Source: DASZFV01 sp035549075 (lineage in GTDB: Bacteria; Myxococcota_A; Polyangia; Fen-1088). From it: a stretch of 64,000 nt of DNA. Made by a program: the position numbers and the translations under genes. Numbering within the stretch: position 1 is the stretch's first letter; each line of letters opens with the position of its first letter. The stretch spans positions 1-64,000 of the forward strand of contig DASZRT010000055.1 of assembly GCA_035549075.1 (NCBI GenBank), in the 5' to 3' direction. Of this stretch, positions 48,799 to 57,076 are shown piece after piece. A model generated the notes under the pieces. It searched no databases. It had not been told where the DNA came from and saw only the letters and a list, made by a program, of their open reading frames with translations.

Positions 48799-49941
48799 AT
48801 GAAAGAATATCTGCTCACCGCTGGCCCGACGCCCGTGCCGGAGCGCGTGCTCCTCGCGATGGCGCGGCCCGTGCTGTACCACCGCTCGCCCGTGTTCACG
48901 GAGATCCTGCGCGAGACGCAGGACAGCCTGCGCTGGCTCTTCCAGACGAAGCAGCTGCCGCTCGTGCTTTCGGGCTCGGGGACGCTGGGCATGGAGGCGG
49001 CCGTCGCGAACTTCCTGCGCGCGGGCGACAAGGCCATCGTCGTGCGCGGCGGCAAGTTCGGCGAGCGCTGGGGCCGCCTCTGTCAGGCGTTCGGCATCGA
49101 GTGCGTCTTCATCGACGTCGAGTGGGGCAAAGGCGTCGACCCGAAGGCCGTCGCCGACGCGCTCGACAAGCATCCCGAGGTGCGCGCCGTCTACACGACC
49201 GCGTGCGAGACCTCGACGGCGACCGTTCACGACGTCAAGGAGATCGCGAAGATCGTGAAGGGCAAGCCCGACACGATCATGTGCGTCGACGCCATCACGG
49301 CGATCGGCGTCACCGACGTGCCCGTCGACGAGTGGGGCTTCGACGTCACCGTGTGCGGCTCGCAGAAGGCGCTCATGCTGCCGCCGGGCCTCGCGATCGT
49401 CGCCGTGTCCGACAAGGGTTGGAAGGCGAACGAGCGCGCGAACCTGCCGCGCTTCTACGCCGACCTCGGCCGCGAGCGGAAGAGCCAGGACAAGGGCGAC
49501 ACGGGCTTCACGCCCGCCGTCTCGCTGATCATGGGCCTGCGCGAGTCGCTGCGCATGATGAAGGAAGAGACGATGGAGGGCGTGTTCAACCGCCACGAGC
49601 GCCTCGCGAAGGCGACGCGCGCGGCGGCGGGCGGGCTTGGCCTCGATCTGTTGTCGTCGTCGCCCGCGAACGCCGTCACGGGCTTCCGCATGCCGGCCGG
49701 CATCGATGGCGCCGCCGTCATCAAGCAGATGCGCCAGCGTTACGGCATTACGATCGCGGGCGGCCAGGACCACCTCAAGGGCAAGATCGTGCGCATCGCG
49801 CACATCGGCTATGTGAGCGAGTTCGACATCATCACGGCGATCTCGGGCCTCGAGATGACGCTGTCCGATCTGGGGTACGGCATGAGGCCGGGCGCGGGCG
49901 TCGCCGCCGCGCAGGCCACGTTCGCCGGCACCCGAGCCTGA
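48799..49941 (+). CDS. class V aminotransferase (serine/alanine-glyoxylate type; likely phosphoserine aminotransferase role)
   Basis: A 380-aa PLP enzyme. The core begins LLTAGPTPVPERV, contains the SGSGTLGMEAAVANF phosphate-binding loop (about 54-68), DAITAIG (about 164) and the PLP lysine in CGSQKALMLPPG (about 190). The family covers alanine-glyoxylate, serine-pyruvate and phosphoserine aminotransferases of the archaeal/SerC-like group. Because serA follows 48 bases later, transamination of 3-phosphohydroxypyruvate is the most economical guess. Without the family-specific residues I cannot exclude alanine-glyoxylate aminotransferase. No Shine-Dalgarno site near the ATG is obvious. Confidence 0.8.
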   Translation: MKEYLLTAGPTPVPERVLLAMARPVLYHRSPVFTEILRETQDSLRWLFQTKQLPLVLSGSGTLGMEAAVANFLRAGDKAIVVRGGKFGERWGRLCQAFGIECVFIDVEWGKGVDPKAVADALDKHPEVRAVYTTACETSTATVHDVKEIAKIVKGKPDTIMCVDAITAIGVTDVPVDEWGFDVTVCGSQKALMLPPGLAIVAVSDKGWKANERANLPRFYADLGRERKSQDKGDTGFTPAVSLIMGLRESLRMMKEETMEGVFNRHERLAKATRAAAGGLGLDLLSSSPANAVTGFRMPAGIDGAAVIKQMRQRYGITIAGGQDHLKGKIVRIAHIGYVSEFDIITAISGLEMTLSDLGYGMRPGAGVAAAQATFAGTRA

Positions 49942-49989
49942 GAGATTTTCGAAAAAACACCCGCACAGTCAGTAGAAGGAGCGCGCGCC

Positions 49990-50928
49990 ATGTCCGAGCC
50001 CATCAAGATCCTCATCTCCGATGACATGTCCAAGAAGGCCGTCGAGATCCTCTCGGGCGCCGGCTTCCAGGTCGACGTCAAGACGGGCATGAAGCCCGAA
50101 GAGCTCGCCGCCGTCGTGGGCCAGTACCACGGTCTCGGCGTGCGTTCGGCGTCGAAGGTGACGGCCGCCGTGCTCGCGAACCCGGGCAAGCTCAAGATCA
50201 TCGGCCGCGCCGGCGTCGGCGTCGACAACATCGACGTCAAGGCGGCGAAGGAGAAGGGCATCCTCGTCATCAACACGCCGCAGGGCAACGCGGCCGCGGC
50301 CGCCGAGCTCGCGATCGGGTTGATGTTCGCGCTCGCGCGCAAGATCCCGGGCGCCGACGCCAGCATGAAGCGCGGCGAGTGGGAGAAGAAGAAGTTCATG
50401 GGCGTCGAGATCGCCGGCAAGACCCTCGGCGTCGTCGGCCTCGGCAACATCGGCCGCAACGCCGCCCAGCGCGGCGTCGGCCTCGGCATGAACGTCATCG
50501 GCTTCGATCCGTTCCCGCCGAAGACGCTGCCGGACGGCGTGAAGGTCGTGTCGTTCGACGAGCTCGTCGCGAAGTCGGACTTCATCACGCTGCACGTGCC
50601 GCTCGTCGACAGCACGAAGAACCTCTTCAACGCCGAGACCTTCGCCAAGATGAAGAAGGGCTCGTACCTCATCAACTGCGCGCGCGGCGGCATCGTCAAC
50701 GAGCCGGACGTGCTGGGCGCGCTGCAGTCGGGTCAGCTCGCGGGCGCGGCCCTCGACGTGTTCGGCAAGGAGCCGCCGGAGAAGGCGCCGATCTTCGAGC
50801 ACGAGAACGTCATCTTCACGGCCCACCTCGGCGCGTCGACGAAAGAGGCGCAGGAGAAGGTCGCGATCGAGCTCGCCGAGGTCTTCGTCGGCTTCCTGAA
50901 AGACGGCATCGTCAAGAACGCGGTGTAG
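49990..50928 (+). CDS. serA: D-3-phosphoglycerate dehydrogenase, short form
   Basis: Commits 3-phosphoglycerate to serine synthesis by NAD-dependent oxidation. At 312 aa it lacks the ACT and ASB regulatory domains of longer forms. The Rossmann core shows GVVGLGNIGRNAAQRG (about 142-157), the catalytic Arg in NCARGGIVNEPD (about 226), Glu in KEPPEKAPIFEHEN and His in FTAHLGASTKEAQ (about 279). It follows the class V aminotransferase, giving the first two serine-pathway steps side by side. An AGGAG-type site (AGAAGGAG) precedes the ATG by 9 bases. hisZ begins 30 bases after. Confidence 0.92.
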   Translation: MSEPIKILISDDMSKKAVEILSGAGFQVDVKTGMKPEELAAVVGQYHGLGVRSASKVTAAVLANPGKLKIIGRAGVGVDNIDVKAAKEKGILVINTPQGNAAAAAELAIGLMFALARKIPGADASMKRGEWEKKKFMGVEIAGKTLGVVGLGNIGRNAAQRGVGLGMNVIGFDPFPPKTLPDGVKVVSFDELVAKSDFITLHVPLVDSTKNLFNAETFAKMKKGSYLINCARGGIVNEPDVLGALQSGQLAGAALDVFGKEPPEKAPIFEHENVIFTAHLGASTKEAQEKVAIELAEVFVGFLKDGIVKNAV

Positions 50929-50958
50929 TTCCAAGCCGCGCGGCTGGCCGCGCACGAA

Positions 50959-52152
50959 ATGACCAAATCCCCATCACTGCGCCTGCCCACGGGCATGCGC
51001 GACTTCGCGCCGCGCGCGGCGGCGGCGCGGCGGCGCATCGCCGAGACGCTGCTCGAGATGTTCGAGCGGTGGGGCTTCGCGCGCGTCATCACGCCGGCGT
51101 TCGAGTACGAGGACGTGCTCGCGCTCGGGCTCGGCGGGGCGGGGCGCGCGGCGGCGATTCGGTTCGTCGAGCCGAGCTCGGGGCAGGTCGTCGCGCTGCG
51201 GCCCGACATCACGCCGCAGATCGCGCGCCTCATCGCGACGCGCTTCCGCGACGAGACGGGGCCGGTTCGTCTTTCGTACGAGGGCACGGTCGTGCGCCTC
51301 GAGCGCGCGGCGCGCGGCCAGCGCGAGCTCATCCAAGCGGGCGTCGAGCTCGCGGGCGTCGCGGGTCCGGCGGGCGACGCCGAGGTGATCGCGCTCGGCG
51401 TCGCGGCGCTCCGCGCGACGGGCGTCGATACGCCCACGATCGATCTCGGCCACCTCGGCCTCGCGCGCGAGGTGCTCGCGTCGCTCGCGCTGCCCGAGCC
51501 GGCCGTCGCGCAAGCGCGCGCCGCGATCGCCAAGCGCGACACGGCGGGCCTCGGCGAAGTCCTGCGCGACGCGCGCGGCCCCGCGGCGGCGAAGCGGTTC
51601 GCCGCGCTCTTGCCGGAGCTCGCGGGCGACGCCGACGTGCTCGCGACGGCGACCAAAAAAGCGCCCACGCCCGGCGTGAAGCGCGCGCTCGCCGACCTGG
51701 CCTCGATCGTCGCGGCCGTCGAGGCGCGCGACACGGGCGCGCGCCTTCACGTCGATCTCGGCGAGGTGCGCGGCTTCGACTACTACACGGGCGTGCGCTT
51801 TCAGGGCTTCGTGCCCGGCGCCGCCGAAGCCGTGCTCGCGGGCGGTCGCTACGACGATCTGCTCGCGCGCTACGGCCGCCCGAGCCCGGCCGTCGGCTTC
51901 GCGATCGACGTCGAGGCCGCCGCGGGCGCGCTCGAGGCGACGGCCTCGGCCGACGAGGTTCCGAGCGAGCTCGGCGGCGGCGTGCTCGTCACGGGCCCGT
52001 TGCCGGCGGCGACACGCCTCGCGGAGCAGCTGCGCGGCGAAGGCCAGCGCGCCGTGGCCGAGCTCAACGGTTTGAAAGGTGCGGCGCTCGATGAGTACGC
52101 GCGCCGCTGGGGATTCGCGCGCGTCGTGCGCGCCGACAAAACGAAAGCATGA
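50959..52152 (+). CDS. hisZ: ATP phosphoribosyltransferase regulatory subunit HisZ
   Basis: A 397-aa relative of histidyl-tRNA synthetase that forms the regulatory half of the short-form HisG complex in histidine synthesis. It has class II motifs 1-2 remnants (LPTGMRDFAP near the start; EPSSGQVVALRPDITPQIARL near 75) and GGRYDDLLARYGRPSPAVGFAID near 300. Like other HisZ, it lacks the complete anticodon-binding and aminoacylation motif set expected of a true HisS (for example no full motif 3 as RxxR with the usual C-terminal domain). No hisG is in the window. It is eight bases before purA, an arrangement recurring in several proteobacterial lineages. Confidence 0.85.
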   Translation: MTKSPSLRLPTGMRDFAPRAAAARRRIAETLLEMFERWGFARVITPAFEYEDVLALGLGGAGRAAAIRFVEPSSGQVVALRPDITPQIARLIATRFRDETGPVRLSYEGTVVRLERAARGQRELIQAGVELAGVAGPAGDAEVIALGVAALRATGVDTPTIDLGHLGLAREVLASLALPEPAVAQARAAIAKRDTAGLGEVLRDARGPAAAKRFAALLPELAGDADVLATATKKAPTPGVKRALADLASIVAAVEARDTGARLHVDLGEVRGFDYYTGVRFQGFVPGAAEAVLAGGRYDDLLARYGRPSPAVGFAIDVEAAAGALEATASADEVPSELGGGVLVTGPLPAATRLAEQLRGEGQRAVAELNGLKGAALDEYARRWGFARVVRADKTKA

Positions 52153-52160
52153 GGAGTTAG

Positions 52161-53444
52161 ATGGCCGTCGTCGTCGTCGTAGGAGCGCAGTGGGGAGACG
52201 AGGGGAAGGGCAAGATCGTTGACCTGCTCACCGAGAAGGCGCAGGTCGTCGTCCGCTGGGCGGGCGGCGCCAACGCCGGCCACACGCTGGTCGTCGACGG
52301 GAAGAAGTACGTCACGCACCTCATCCCGTCGGGCATCCTGCGCAAGGGCCTGACGTGCGTGCTGGGCGAGGGCATGGTCGTCGACCCGGCCGTGCTGCTC
52401 GAAGAGATCCGCACCTTCCGCGGCCACGGCTTCCTGCAGGCCGATCGCGATCTCGTCGTCGCCGAGCGCGCGCACCTGACGATGCCGTACCACAAGGAAA
52501 TCGATCGCTTGCGCGAGGAAGGCCCGACGACGGCCGGCAAGGTCAAGATCGGCACTACGAAGCGCGGGATCGGCCCGACCTACGAGAGCAAGGCGGCGCG
52601 CACGGGCCTGCGCGTGGGCGACCTGCTGCGCCCGCAGCGCTTCCGCGAGCTGCTCGATCGCACGCTGGCTGAAGCCGGCCCGACGCTCGAGCGCTTGGGC
52701 GGCGCGCGCCCCGACGCAAAAGAGATCGCCGACAAGTACCTCGCGCTCGGCGAGGAGCTGCGCCCGTTCGTGCGCGACGCTTCGAAGTTCGTGCACGACG
52801 CGATCCGCTCGCGCCAGAACGTCATGTTCGAGGGCGCGCAGGGCGTGCTGCTCGACGTCGACCACGGCACGTACCCGTTCGTGACGTCGTCGTCGACGAC
52901 GGCCGGCGGCGCCTGCGCGGCGCTCGGCATCGGCCCCACGCAGATCGACGCCGTCATGGGCATCGCCAAGGCCTACGCGACGCGCGTCGGCGCCGGCCCG
53001 TTCCCGACCGAGCTCGAGGACGCGACGGGCGAGGCGCTGCGCCAGAAGGGTCAGGAGTTTGGCTCGACGACGGGCCGGCCGCGCCGCTGCGGCTGGCTCG
53101 ACGTCCCCGCGCTCAAGCTCGCCATTCGCCTCTCGGGCATCGAGGGCCTCGGCCTCACGAAGCTCGACGTGCTCGCGGGCCTGCCGTCGGTGAAGGTGTG
53201 CGTCGCGTACAAGATCAACGGCCAGCTCGTCGACGAGATGCCGCTCGACGCCGACGATCTCGCGGCGGCCGAGCCCGTCTACGAAGAGCTGCCCGGCTGG
53301 GCCGACGGCGAGGACGTGCCGCCGAACGCCGCCGCCTTCGTCATGCGCGTGAGCGCGCTCGCCGGCATCCCCATTTGGGTGACGTCGGTGGGCCCGGGCC
53401 GCGCGCAGACCATCGTCGCGCGCAATCCGTTCAACCCGGCTTAG
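52161..53444 (+). CDS. purA: adenylosuccinate synthetase
   Basis: Joins IMP and aspartate with GTP to give adenylosuccinate, the first step from IMP to AMP. Length 427 aa, standard. Blocks: VGAQWGDEGKGKIVD (about 6-20) with the catalytic Asp and P-loop, GGANAGHTLV (about 37), GIGPTYESKAARTGLRVGDLL (about 137), EGAQGVLLDVDHGTYPFVTSSSTTAGG (about 218-244) and GSTTGRPRRCGWLD (about 300). A GGAG ribosome site lies before the ATG. It ends in front of a palindromic intergenic region that may terminate or stabilise the transcript. Confidence 0.95.
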   Translation: MAVVVVVGAQWGDEGKGKIVDLLTEKAQVVVRWAGGANAGHTLVVDGKKYVTHLIPSGILRKGLTCVLGEGMVVDPAVLLEEIRTFRGHGFLQADRDLVVAERAHLTMPYHKEIDRLREEGPTTAGKVKIGTTKRGIGPTYESKAARTGLRVGDLLRPQRFRELLDRTLAEAGPTLERLGGARPDAKEIADKYLALGEELRPFVRDASKFVHDAIRSRQNVMFEGAQGVLLDVDHGTYPFVTSSSTTAGGACAALGIGPTQIDAVMGIAKAYATRVGAGPFPTELEDATGEALRQKGQEFGSTTGRPRRCGWLDVPALKLAIRLSGIEGLGLTKLDVLAGLPSVKVCVAYKINGQLVDEMPLDADDLAAAEPVYEELPGWADGEDVPPNAAAFVMRVSALAGIPIWVTSVGPGRAQTIVARNPFNPA

Positions 53445-53446
53445 TA

Positions 53447-53492
53447 CGGGAGGTCCCCGACCTCCCGCCCCGTCGGGCAAAGCCCGCCGGGG
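53447..53492. repeat. twin GC-rich hairpins after purA
   Basis: A perfect nine-base-pair stem (CGGGAGGTC/GACCTCCCG) with a CCC loop at 53447-53467 is followed by a second hairpin at 53468-53492 (CCCCG, mismatch, CGGGC, AAA loop, GCCCG, mismatch, CGGGG). No T-run follows. Structure and AAA loop recall the element at 39013-39137. The rest of this 251-base gap holds the next gene's promoter and no gene. Confidence 0.55.
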
Positions 53493-53596
53493 CCCCACCC
53501 ACCGGGCTCGCCCTTTGGGCTCGCTTCGTGTGCCGTCGCGCGTGCCCTGCGCTCGCGAATTGCGCGAAATCGCCGGGAAAATGGCGATCGCGGCGC

Positions 53597-53624
53597 TTGC
53601 GACATTTCGCGGGACATCTATAAT
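53597..53624 (+). promoter_or_regulatory. promoter of the AgmX-like gene, perfect TATAAT
   Basis: TTGCGA at 53597-53602, 16-base spacer, TATAAT at 53619-53624. Transcription would start near 53631, leaving a leader of about 65 bases before the ATG at 53696. The best -10 match in the window. Confidence 0.75.
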
Positions 53625-53695
53625 GTTCCACCTTTCGCGAGGCTCGTGCGTTCGCTCGTACAGGTGACGGCTCCCTCCTCCAAAAAGAGGCGTTG

Positions 53696-55402
53696 ATGAA
53701 GATCGTTTGCGACTCCTGTGGAACCAAGTACTCGATTTCCGACGACAAGGTTCGCGGCAAGGTCTTCAAGATCCGCTGCAAGAAGTGCAGCCACATCATC
53801 GTCGTGCGCGGGCAGGAGGGCGGCTCCGGTGTGGCGGCGGCGCCCACGGCGCCCGAGCCCGCGGCGGCCGCGGCCGAAGGTGGCGGCTGGCACCTCGTCG
53901 TCGACGGCGATCAGGTGGGACCGATCTCCGACGCCGACGTGCGCGCGCGCATCGAGCGCGGTGAGATCAACGCCGAGACGTACGTCTGGAAGGAGGGCTT
54001 CGCCGACTGGTTGAAGCTCTCGGCGATCCCCGACTTCGCGCACCTCGTGCAGCCGGGCGAGGCCGGCGTGTTCGCCGACGGCACGGGCTCGGGCGCGGTC
54101 AACGGTTCGGCCGAGGCGCCGGCCGCGAACGGCGGCGGCCTCTTCGGCGCCGCGAGCGCCGCGCCCGCGAGCGACGAGTCGGATGTCTTCGCGAGCCCCG
54201 CACCCGCGGCGCGCGCGAGCGGCGGCGATCTGTTCGCCTCGTCCGTGGCGGCGAAGCCGGCGGCGTCGAGCTGGCCCGCGCCCAGCGCGGCGGCGGCCCC
54301 GCACGACGGCGGCCGCGTCGAGAACCTCACGGGCCAGCGCCACGAGAACTCGGTGCTGTTCTCGCTGTCGAACTTGCAGTCGCTCGCGACGGCCGCGCCC
54401 GCGTCGAAGCCGTTGTCGACGACGGCGCCCACGGCCGAAGGCTCGGGCCTCATCGACATCCGCGCCATGGCGGCCAGCACGCTCGGCACGTCGCCTTCGA
54501 GCGGCCCCAGCTTCGGCGGCGGGGGCGGCGACGACCTGCCGGCGTTCGGCACGTTCGCGCCCGCGCAGCCCGTGCTGCTCGCGCTCCCCACGGAGAGCGG
54601 CCCGCCGAAGTGGATCTACCCGGTCATCGGCGTCGCGATCCTCGCCGTCGGCGCCATCGGCGTCATGGCCTACAAGATCCTCGCGAAGCCCGTCGCGCCC
54701 GAGGCGGCGCCCGTCGCGGCGACCGCGCCCGCGCCTGCCGAGGCGGCGAAGCCGTCGGCGCCCGTCGCGGCGAACACGCCGCCGGCCGAAGCCGCGAAGC
54801 CGACGACGATCGCCGAAGACAAGCTGCCGCCGCGTGAGGAGCCGAAGGCCGCCGAAGCCAAGAGTGAAGCCAAGGCCGAGAAGGGCGAGCACCACAAGCA
54901 CGGCGAGAAGGCCGCCAAGGGTGGTGATGCCGACAAGGGCGACAAAGGTTCGAAGGACTCGGGCAAGTCGGCGAAGCCGGCGGCCGCGGCCGCCGCGGCG
55001 GCGCCCGAGACGCCGAAGCCCGCGAAGGGCTCGCTCGACGATCTGCTCGAGGGCGCGCTCAACCACAAGCCCGCGCCCGCGGCGCGTCCGCACGTCAGCG
55101 ACGACGACAGCCCGCGCAAGTCGGACTCGGGCGGCGGCTCGGGCCCGCTCGCGAAGGGCGCCGTCGTCGCCGGCATGAACTCGGTCAAGGGCAAGGTCAG
55201 CGACTGCTACAGCCAGTTCAAGGTGCCGGGCATGGCGATGGTCAACGTCGTCATCGGCAAGAACGGCCACGTGTCGTCGGCGACGGTCACGGGCAAGTTC
55301 GCGGGCACGCCGACCGGGTCGTGCGTCGAGAAGGCCGTCAAGTCGGCGTCGTTCCCGCCGTCGGACGGCCTCACGACGCCGTACCCGTTCCAGCTCAAGT
55401 AA
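53696..55402 (+). CDS. MJ0042 zinc-ribbon, GYF-2 and AgmX/PglI C-terminal domain protein
   Basis: A 568-aa protein of the myxobacterial AgmX type. Residues 1-40 form the MJ0042 zinc finger (Cys5, Cys8, Cys28, Cys31). A GYF-2 domain lies at about 60-115 (WHLVVDGDQVGPISDADVRARI, then WKEGFADWLKLS). A long Ala/Pro/Ser-rich region follows, including HENSVLFSL at 216-224, a transmembrane helix at about 303-326, an Ala/Lys-rich charged stretch, and a C-terminal AgmX/PglI-type domain (SVKGKVSDCYSQFKV, VSSATVTGKF, SCVEKAVKSASFPP, about 480-568). Homologues take part in envelope and adventurous gliding functions; the exact role here is inferred. ATG 53696 is preferred to the TTG three bases earlier. 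Confidence 0.82.
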   Translation: MKIVCDSCGTKYSISDDKVRGKVFKIRCKKCSHIIVVRGQEGGSGVAAAPTAPEPAAAAAEGGGWHLVVDGDQVGPISDADVRARIERGEINAETYVWKEGFADWLKLSAIPDFAHLVQPGEAGVFADGTGSGAVNGSAEAPAANGGGLFGAASAAPASDESDVFASPAPAARASGGDLFASSVAAKPAASSWPAPSAAAAPHDGGRVENLTGQRHENSVLFSLSNLQSLATAAPASKPLSTTAPTAEGSGLIDIRAMAASTLGTSPSSGPSFGGGGGDDLPAFGTFAPAQPVLLALPTESGPPKWIYPVIGVAILAVGAIGVMAYKILAKPVAPEAAPVAATAPAPAEAAKPSAPVAANTPPAEAAKPTTIAEDKLPPREEPKAAEAKSEAKAEKGEHHKHGEKAAKGGDADKGDKGSKDSGKSAKPAAAAAAAAPETPKPAKGSLDDLLEGALNHKPAPAARPHVSDDDSPRKSDSGGGSGPLAKGAVVAGMNSVKGKVSDCYSQFKVPGMAMVNVVIGKNGHVSSATVTGKFAGTPTGSCVEKAVKSASFPPSDGLTTPYPFQLK

Positions 55403-55427
55403 GGAGCGCGCGACGACCTCTCGCGAC

Positions 55428-56156
55428 GTGTGGGACGCGCTCGCGGGCGGGCTGGCCGCGCGCGGGCTCGACGTCGCGTTCGCGCTCGACGCCGTCGCCT
55501 TCGACGCCGCGTGCGCGCCCGTCGCGCCCGCGCTGACGCTGTCGTCGATCCTGCCGGGCGCGCGCGGCGCCCTCGTCGTTGGCTCGTCGGGGCGCGCGTT
55601 CTTCGACGCGTTCTCTCGTTCGGCCGGGGCGCGCGACGGCGCGCCCGATCCGTTCGATCGCTACACGCGCGTCGTCGTCGTCGAGGCGGCGCGCGCCGCG
55701 CTCGCGCCCCTCGGCGTCGCGCACGCGCTGCGCTTCCCCTTCATGCGCGCGGCGGGCGACGACGCGGGCGACGCGCCCGTGCCGTTTCAGCGCCTCGGCC
55801 GCGCCGTCGGCCTCGCGGCGACGTCGCCGCTCGGCCTGCAGATTCATCCCGCGCACGGCGCGTGGTGGGCCTACCGCGCGCTCGTCGTCGTCGACGCCGA
55901 GCTGCCGCCGACGCCGCGGCTCGCCGACGGCTGCGCCGGTTGCCCCGCGCCGTGCGTCGACGCGTGCCCGGCGGGCGCGGTGCGCCTCGTCGCCGACGGC
56001 GGCTTCGACATCCCCGCGTGCCACGCGCGCCGCCGCACCGCCGAGCCGTGCCACCTCTCGTGCGCCGCGCGCCTCGCCTGCATCCGAGCGCCCGAGCGCC
56101 GGTACTCTGACGAGCAGCTCGCCTTTCACATGCGCGCGTCGATGCCGCGGCGCTGA
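55428..56156 (+). CDS. 4Fe-4S-type protein (QueG-like C-terminal Cys cluster)
   Basis: A 242-aa cytoplasmic protein. The N-terminal half is Ala/Arg-rich alpha/beta sequence (GALVVGSSGRAFFDAFSRS). The C-terminal part has CAGCPAPCVDACPAG (about 165-179), and later CHARR, CHLSCAARLACIRA, which together give the 4Fe-4S pattern of epoxyqueuosine reductase-like and related proteins, without the full QueG cobalamin domain. The GTG at 55428 is the formal start, but the AAGGAG after the upstream stop lies 20 bases away; an in-frame ACG at 55413 would be six bases from it and could be the real start. Its end overlaps the convergent EF-hand gene by 31 bases. Confidence 0.62.
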   Translation: MWDALAGGLAARGLDVAFALDAVAFDAACAPVAPALTLSSILPGARGALVVGSSGRAFFDAFSRSAGARDGAPDPFDRYTRVVVVEAARAALAPLGVAHALRFPFMRAAGDDAGDAPVPFQRLGRAVGLAATSPLGLQIHPAHGAWWAYRALVVVDAELPPTPRLADGCAGCPAPCVDACPAGAVRLVADGGFDIPACHARRRTAEPCHLSCAARLACIRAPERRYSDEQLAFHMRASMPRR

Positions 56157-56833
56157 CGCCGGCGCCACGCGATCCCGGCAACGCTCGCCGTGATCGCGAG
56201 AGCCGCGGCGACGATCGCGAGCGTGACGCGCCCGCTGCGCGGAGGAGGCGGCAGCTCGAGCACGAACGTCGCGGCCCGGGTCTCGAACATGGACGCGCGC
56301 GGGCCGCGGAACGCCACGAGGTCCGTGCCATCGCGTAAGACGAGGCCCGGCGTCAGCATGACGGCGAGCTCGGTGTCGAGCACACGCTCGGGCTCGCGCG
56401 TGATCGTGAGGCGCAGGCGGTTCAGGCCGGGGTGCAACGCGTTTGCGAACGATTGTCGGCGCTCGATGACGACGGGCGCGTCCGCGGCGTCGTCGGCGCC
56501 GCCGAGCTCGATCGAGACATCGAGCGGCGCCGCGAGCGCGCGATCGTCGACGGCGGGCTCGACGGCGGCGCCTTCGGTCGCGAGGCGCACGCGCGCGGCC
56601 GCGAGCTCGGCGCCAGAGATGTGACCGTCGCCGTCGGTGTCGAAGCGACGGCGATCGGCGCCGCCGGTGAGCAGACCCTCGAGCTGCGTGTCGGTGACGT
56701 CGACGCGCCCGTCGACGAGCGCGGCCGTGACGTAGCGGTTCGTGCCCAGCGCCGACAGCTCCTGGTGGGCGCTCGCGCGCGCCGCCGCGAGCGTGAGCAT
56801 CAAGGCACACACGGCGCCGGCCTTGACCGCCAT
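56126..56833 (-). CDS. exported EF-hand-like protein with C-terminal membrane anchor
   Basis: A 235-aa protein. A signal peptide (AVCALMLTLAAARASA) is followed by a domain HQELSALGTNRYVTAALVDGRV reminiscent of lumenal modules beside metal-ion or HupE-like transporters; then a calcium-type loop FDTDGDGHISGAE (about 63-75). A beta-rich central domain (about 100-190) and a C-terminal hydrophobic helix (about 203-223, VTLAIVAAALAITASVAGIAW) with an Arg-rich tail complete it. Calcium or other metal binding is likely by motif only; function unknown. Convergent overlap with the Fe-S gene is 31 bases, so their 3' ends are linked. Start ATG 56833 diverges from the biotinyl gene (27-base gap). Confidence 0.72.
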   Translation of the reverse strand: MAVKAGAVCALMLTLAAARASAHQELSALGTNRYVTAALVDGRVDVTDTQLEGLLTGGADRRRFDTDGDGHISGAELAAARVRLATEGAAVEPAVDDRALAAPLDVSIELGGADDAADAPVVIERRQSFANALHPGLNRLRLTITREPERVLDTELAVMLTPGLVLRDGTDLVAFRGPRASMFETRAATFVLELPPPPRSGRVTLAIVAAALAITASVAGIAWRRRQRRGIDARM

Positions 56834-56860
56834 GAGCTGCGTTTCTACTCTCGTGGGCCC

Positions 56861-57076
56861 ATGCCCACCAGAGTGAACGCGCACATCACCGGCACGGTCT
56901 GGAAGATCGAGGTCAAGGTCGGCGACACCGTCGCCGAAGGCCAGACCGTCGTCATCCTCGAGTCGATGAAGATGGAGATGCCCGTCGAATCGACCGTCGG
57001 CGGCAAGGTCGCCGCGATCCTCGTCAAGGAAGGCGACGCCGTCGAAGAGGGCGCGCCGGTGGTGGAGATTGCCTAG
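56861..57076 (+). CDS. stand-alone biotinyl/lipoyl-type carrier domain
   Basis: A 71-aa protein that is only a biotin-binding domain: ILESMKMEMPVEST (about 34-47) has the MKM biotinylation site, followed by GGKVAAILVKEGDAVEEGAPVVEI, the usual hammerhead layout. Such domains carry CO2 in acyl-CoA or pyruvate carboxylases, but no carboxylase or biotin ligase gene is in the window. The ATG at 56861 is 27 bases from the divergent EF-hand gene. The stop overlaps the stop of the convergent threonine aldolase gene by 4 bases. It may serve a carboxylase elsewhere, like the small BCCP-type proteins of some actinobacteria and myxobacteria. Confidence 0.85.
   Translation: MPTRVNAHITGTVWKIEVKVGDTVAEGQTVVILESMKMEMPVESTVGGKVAAILVKEGDAVEEGAPVVEIA

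Noticed and set aside
50959..52152. Annotating this gene as histidyl-tRNA synthetase
   Set aside because: It is shorter and lacks the complete catalytic motif set and anticodon domain; position next to purA and the sequence style fit HisZ.
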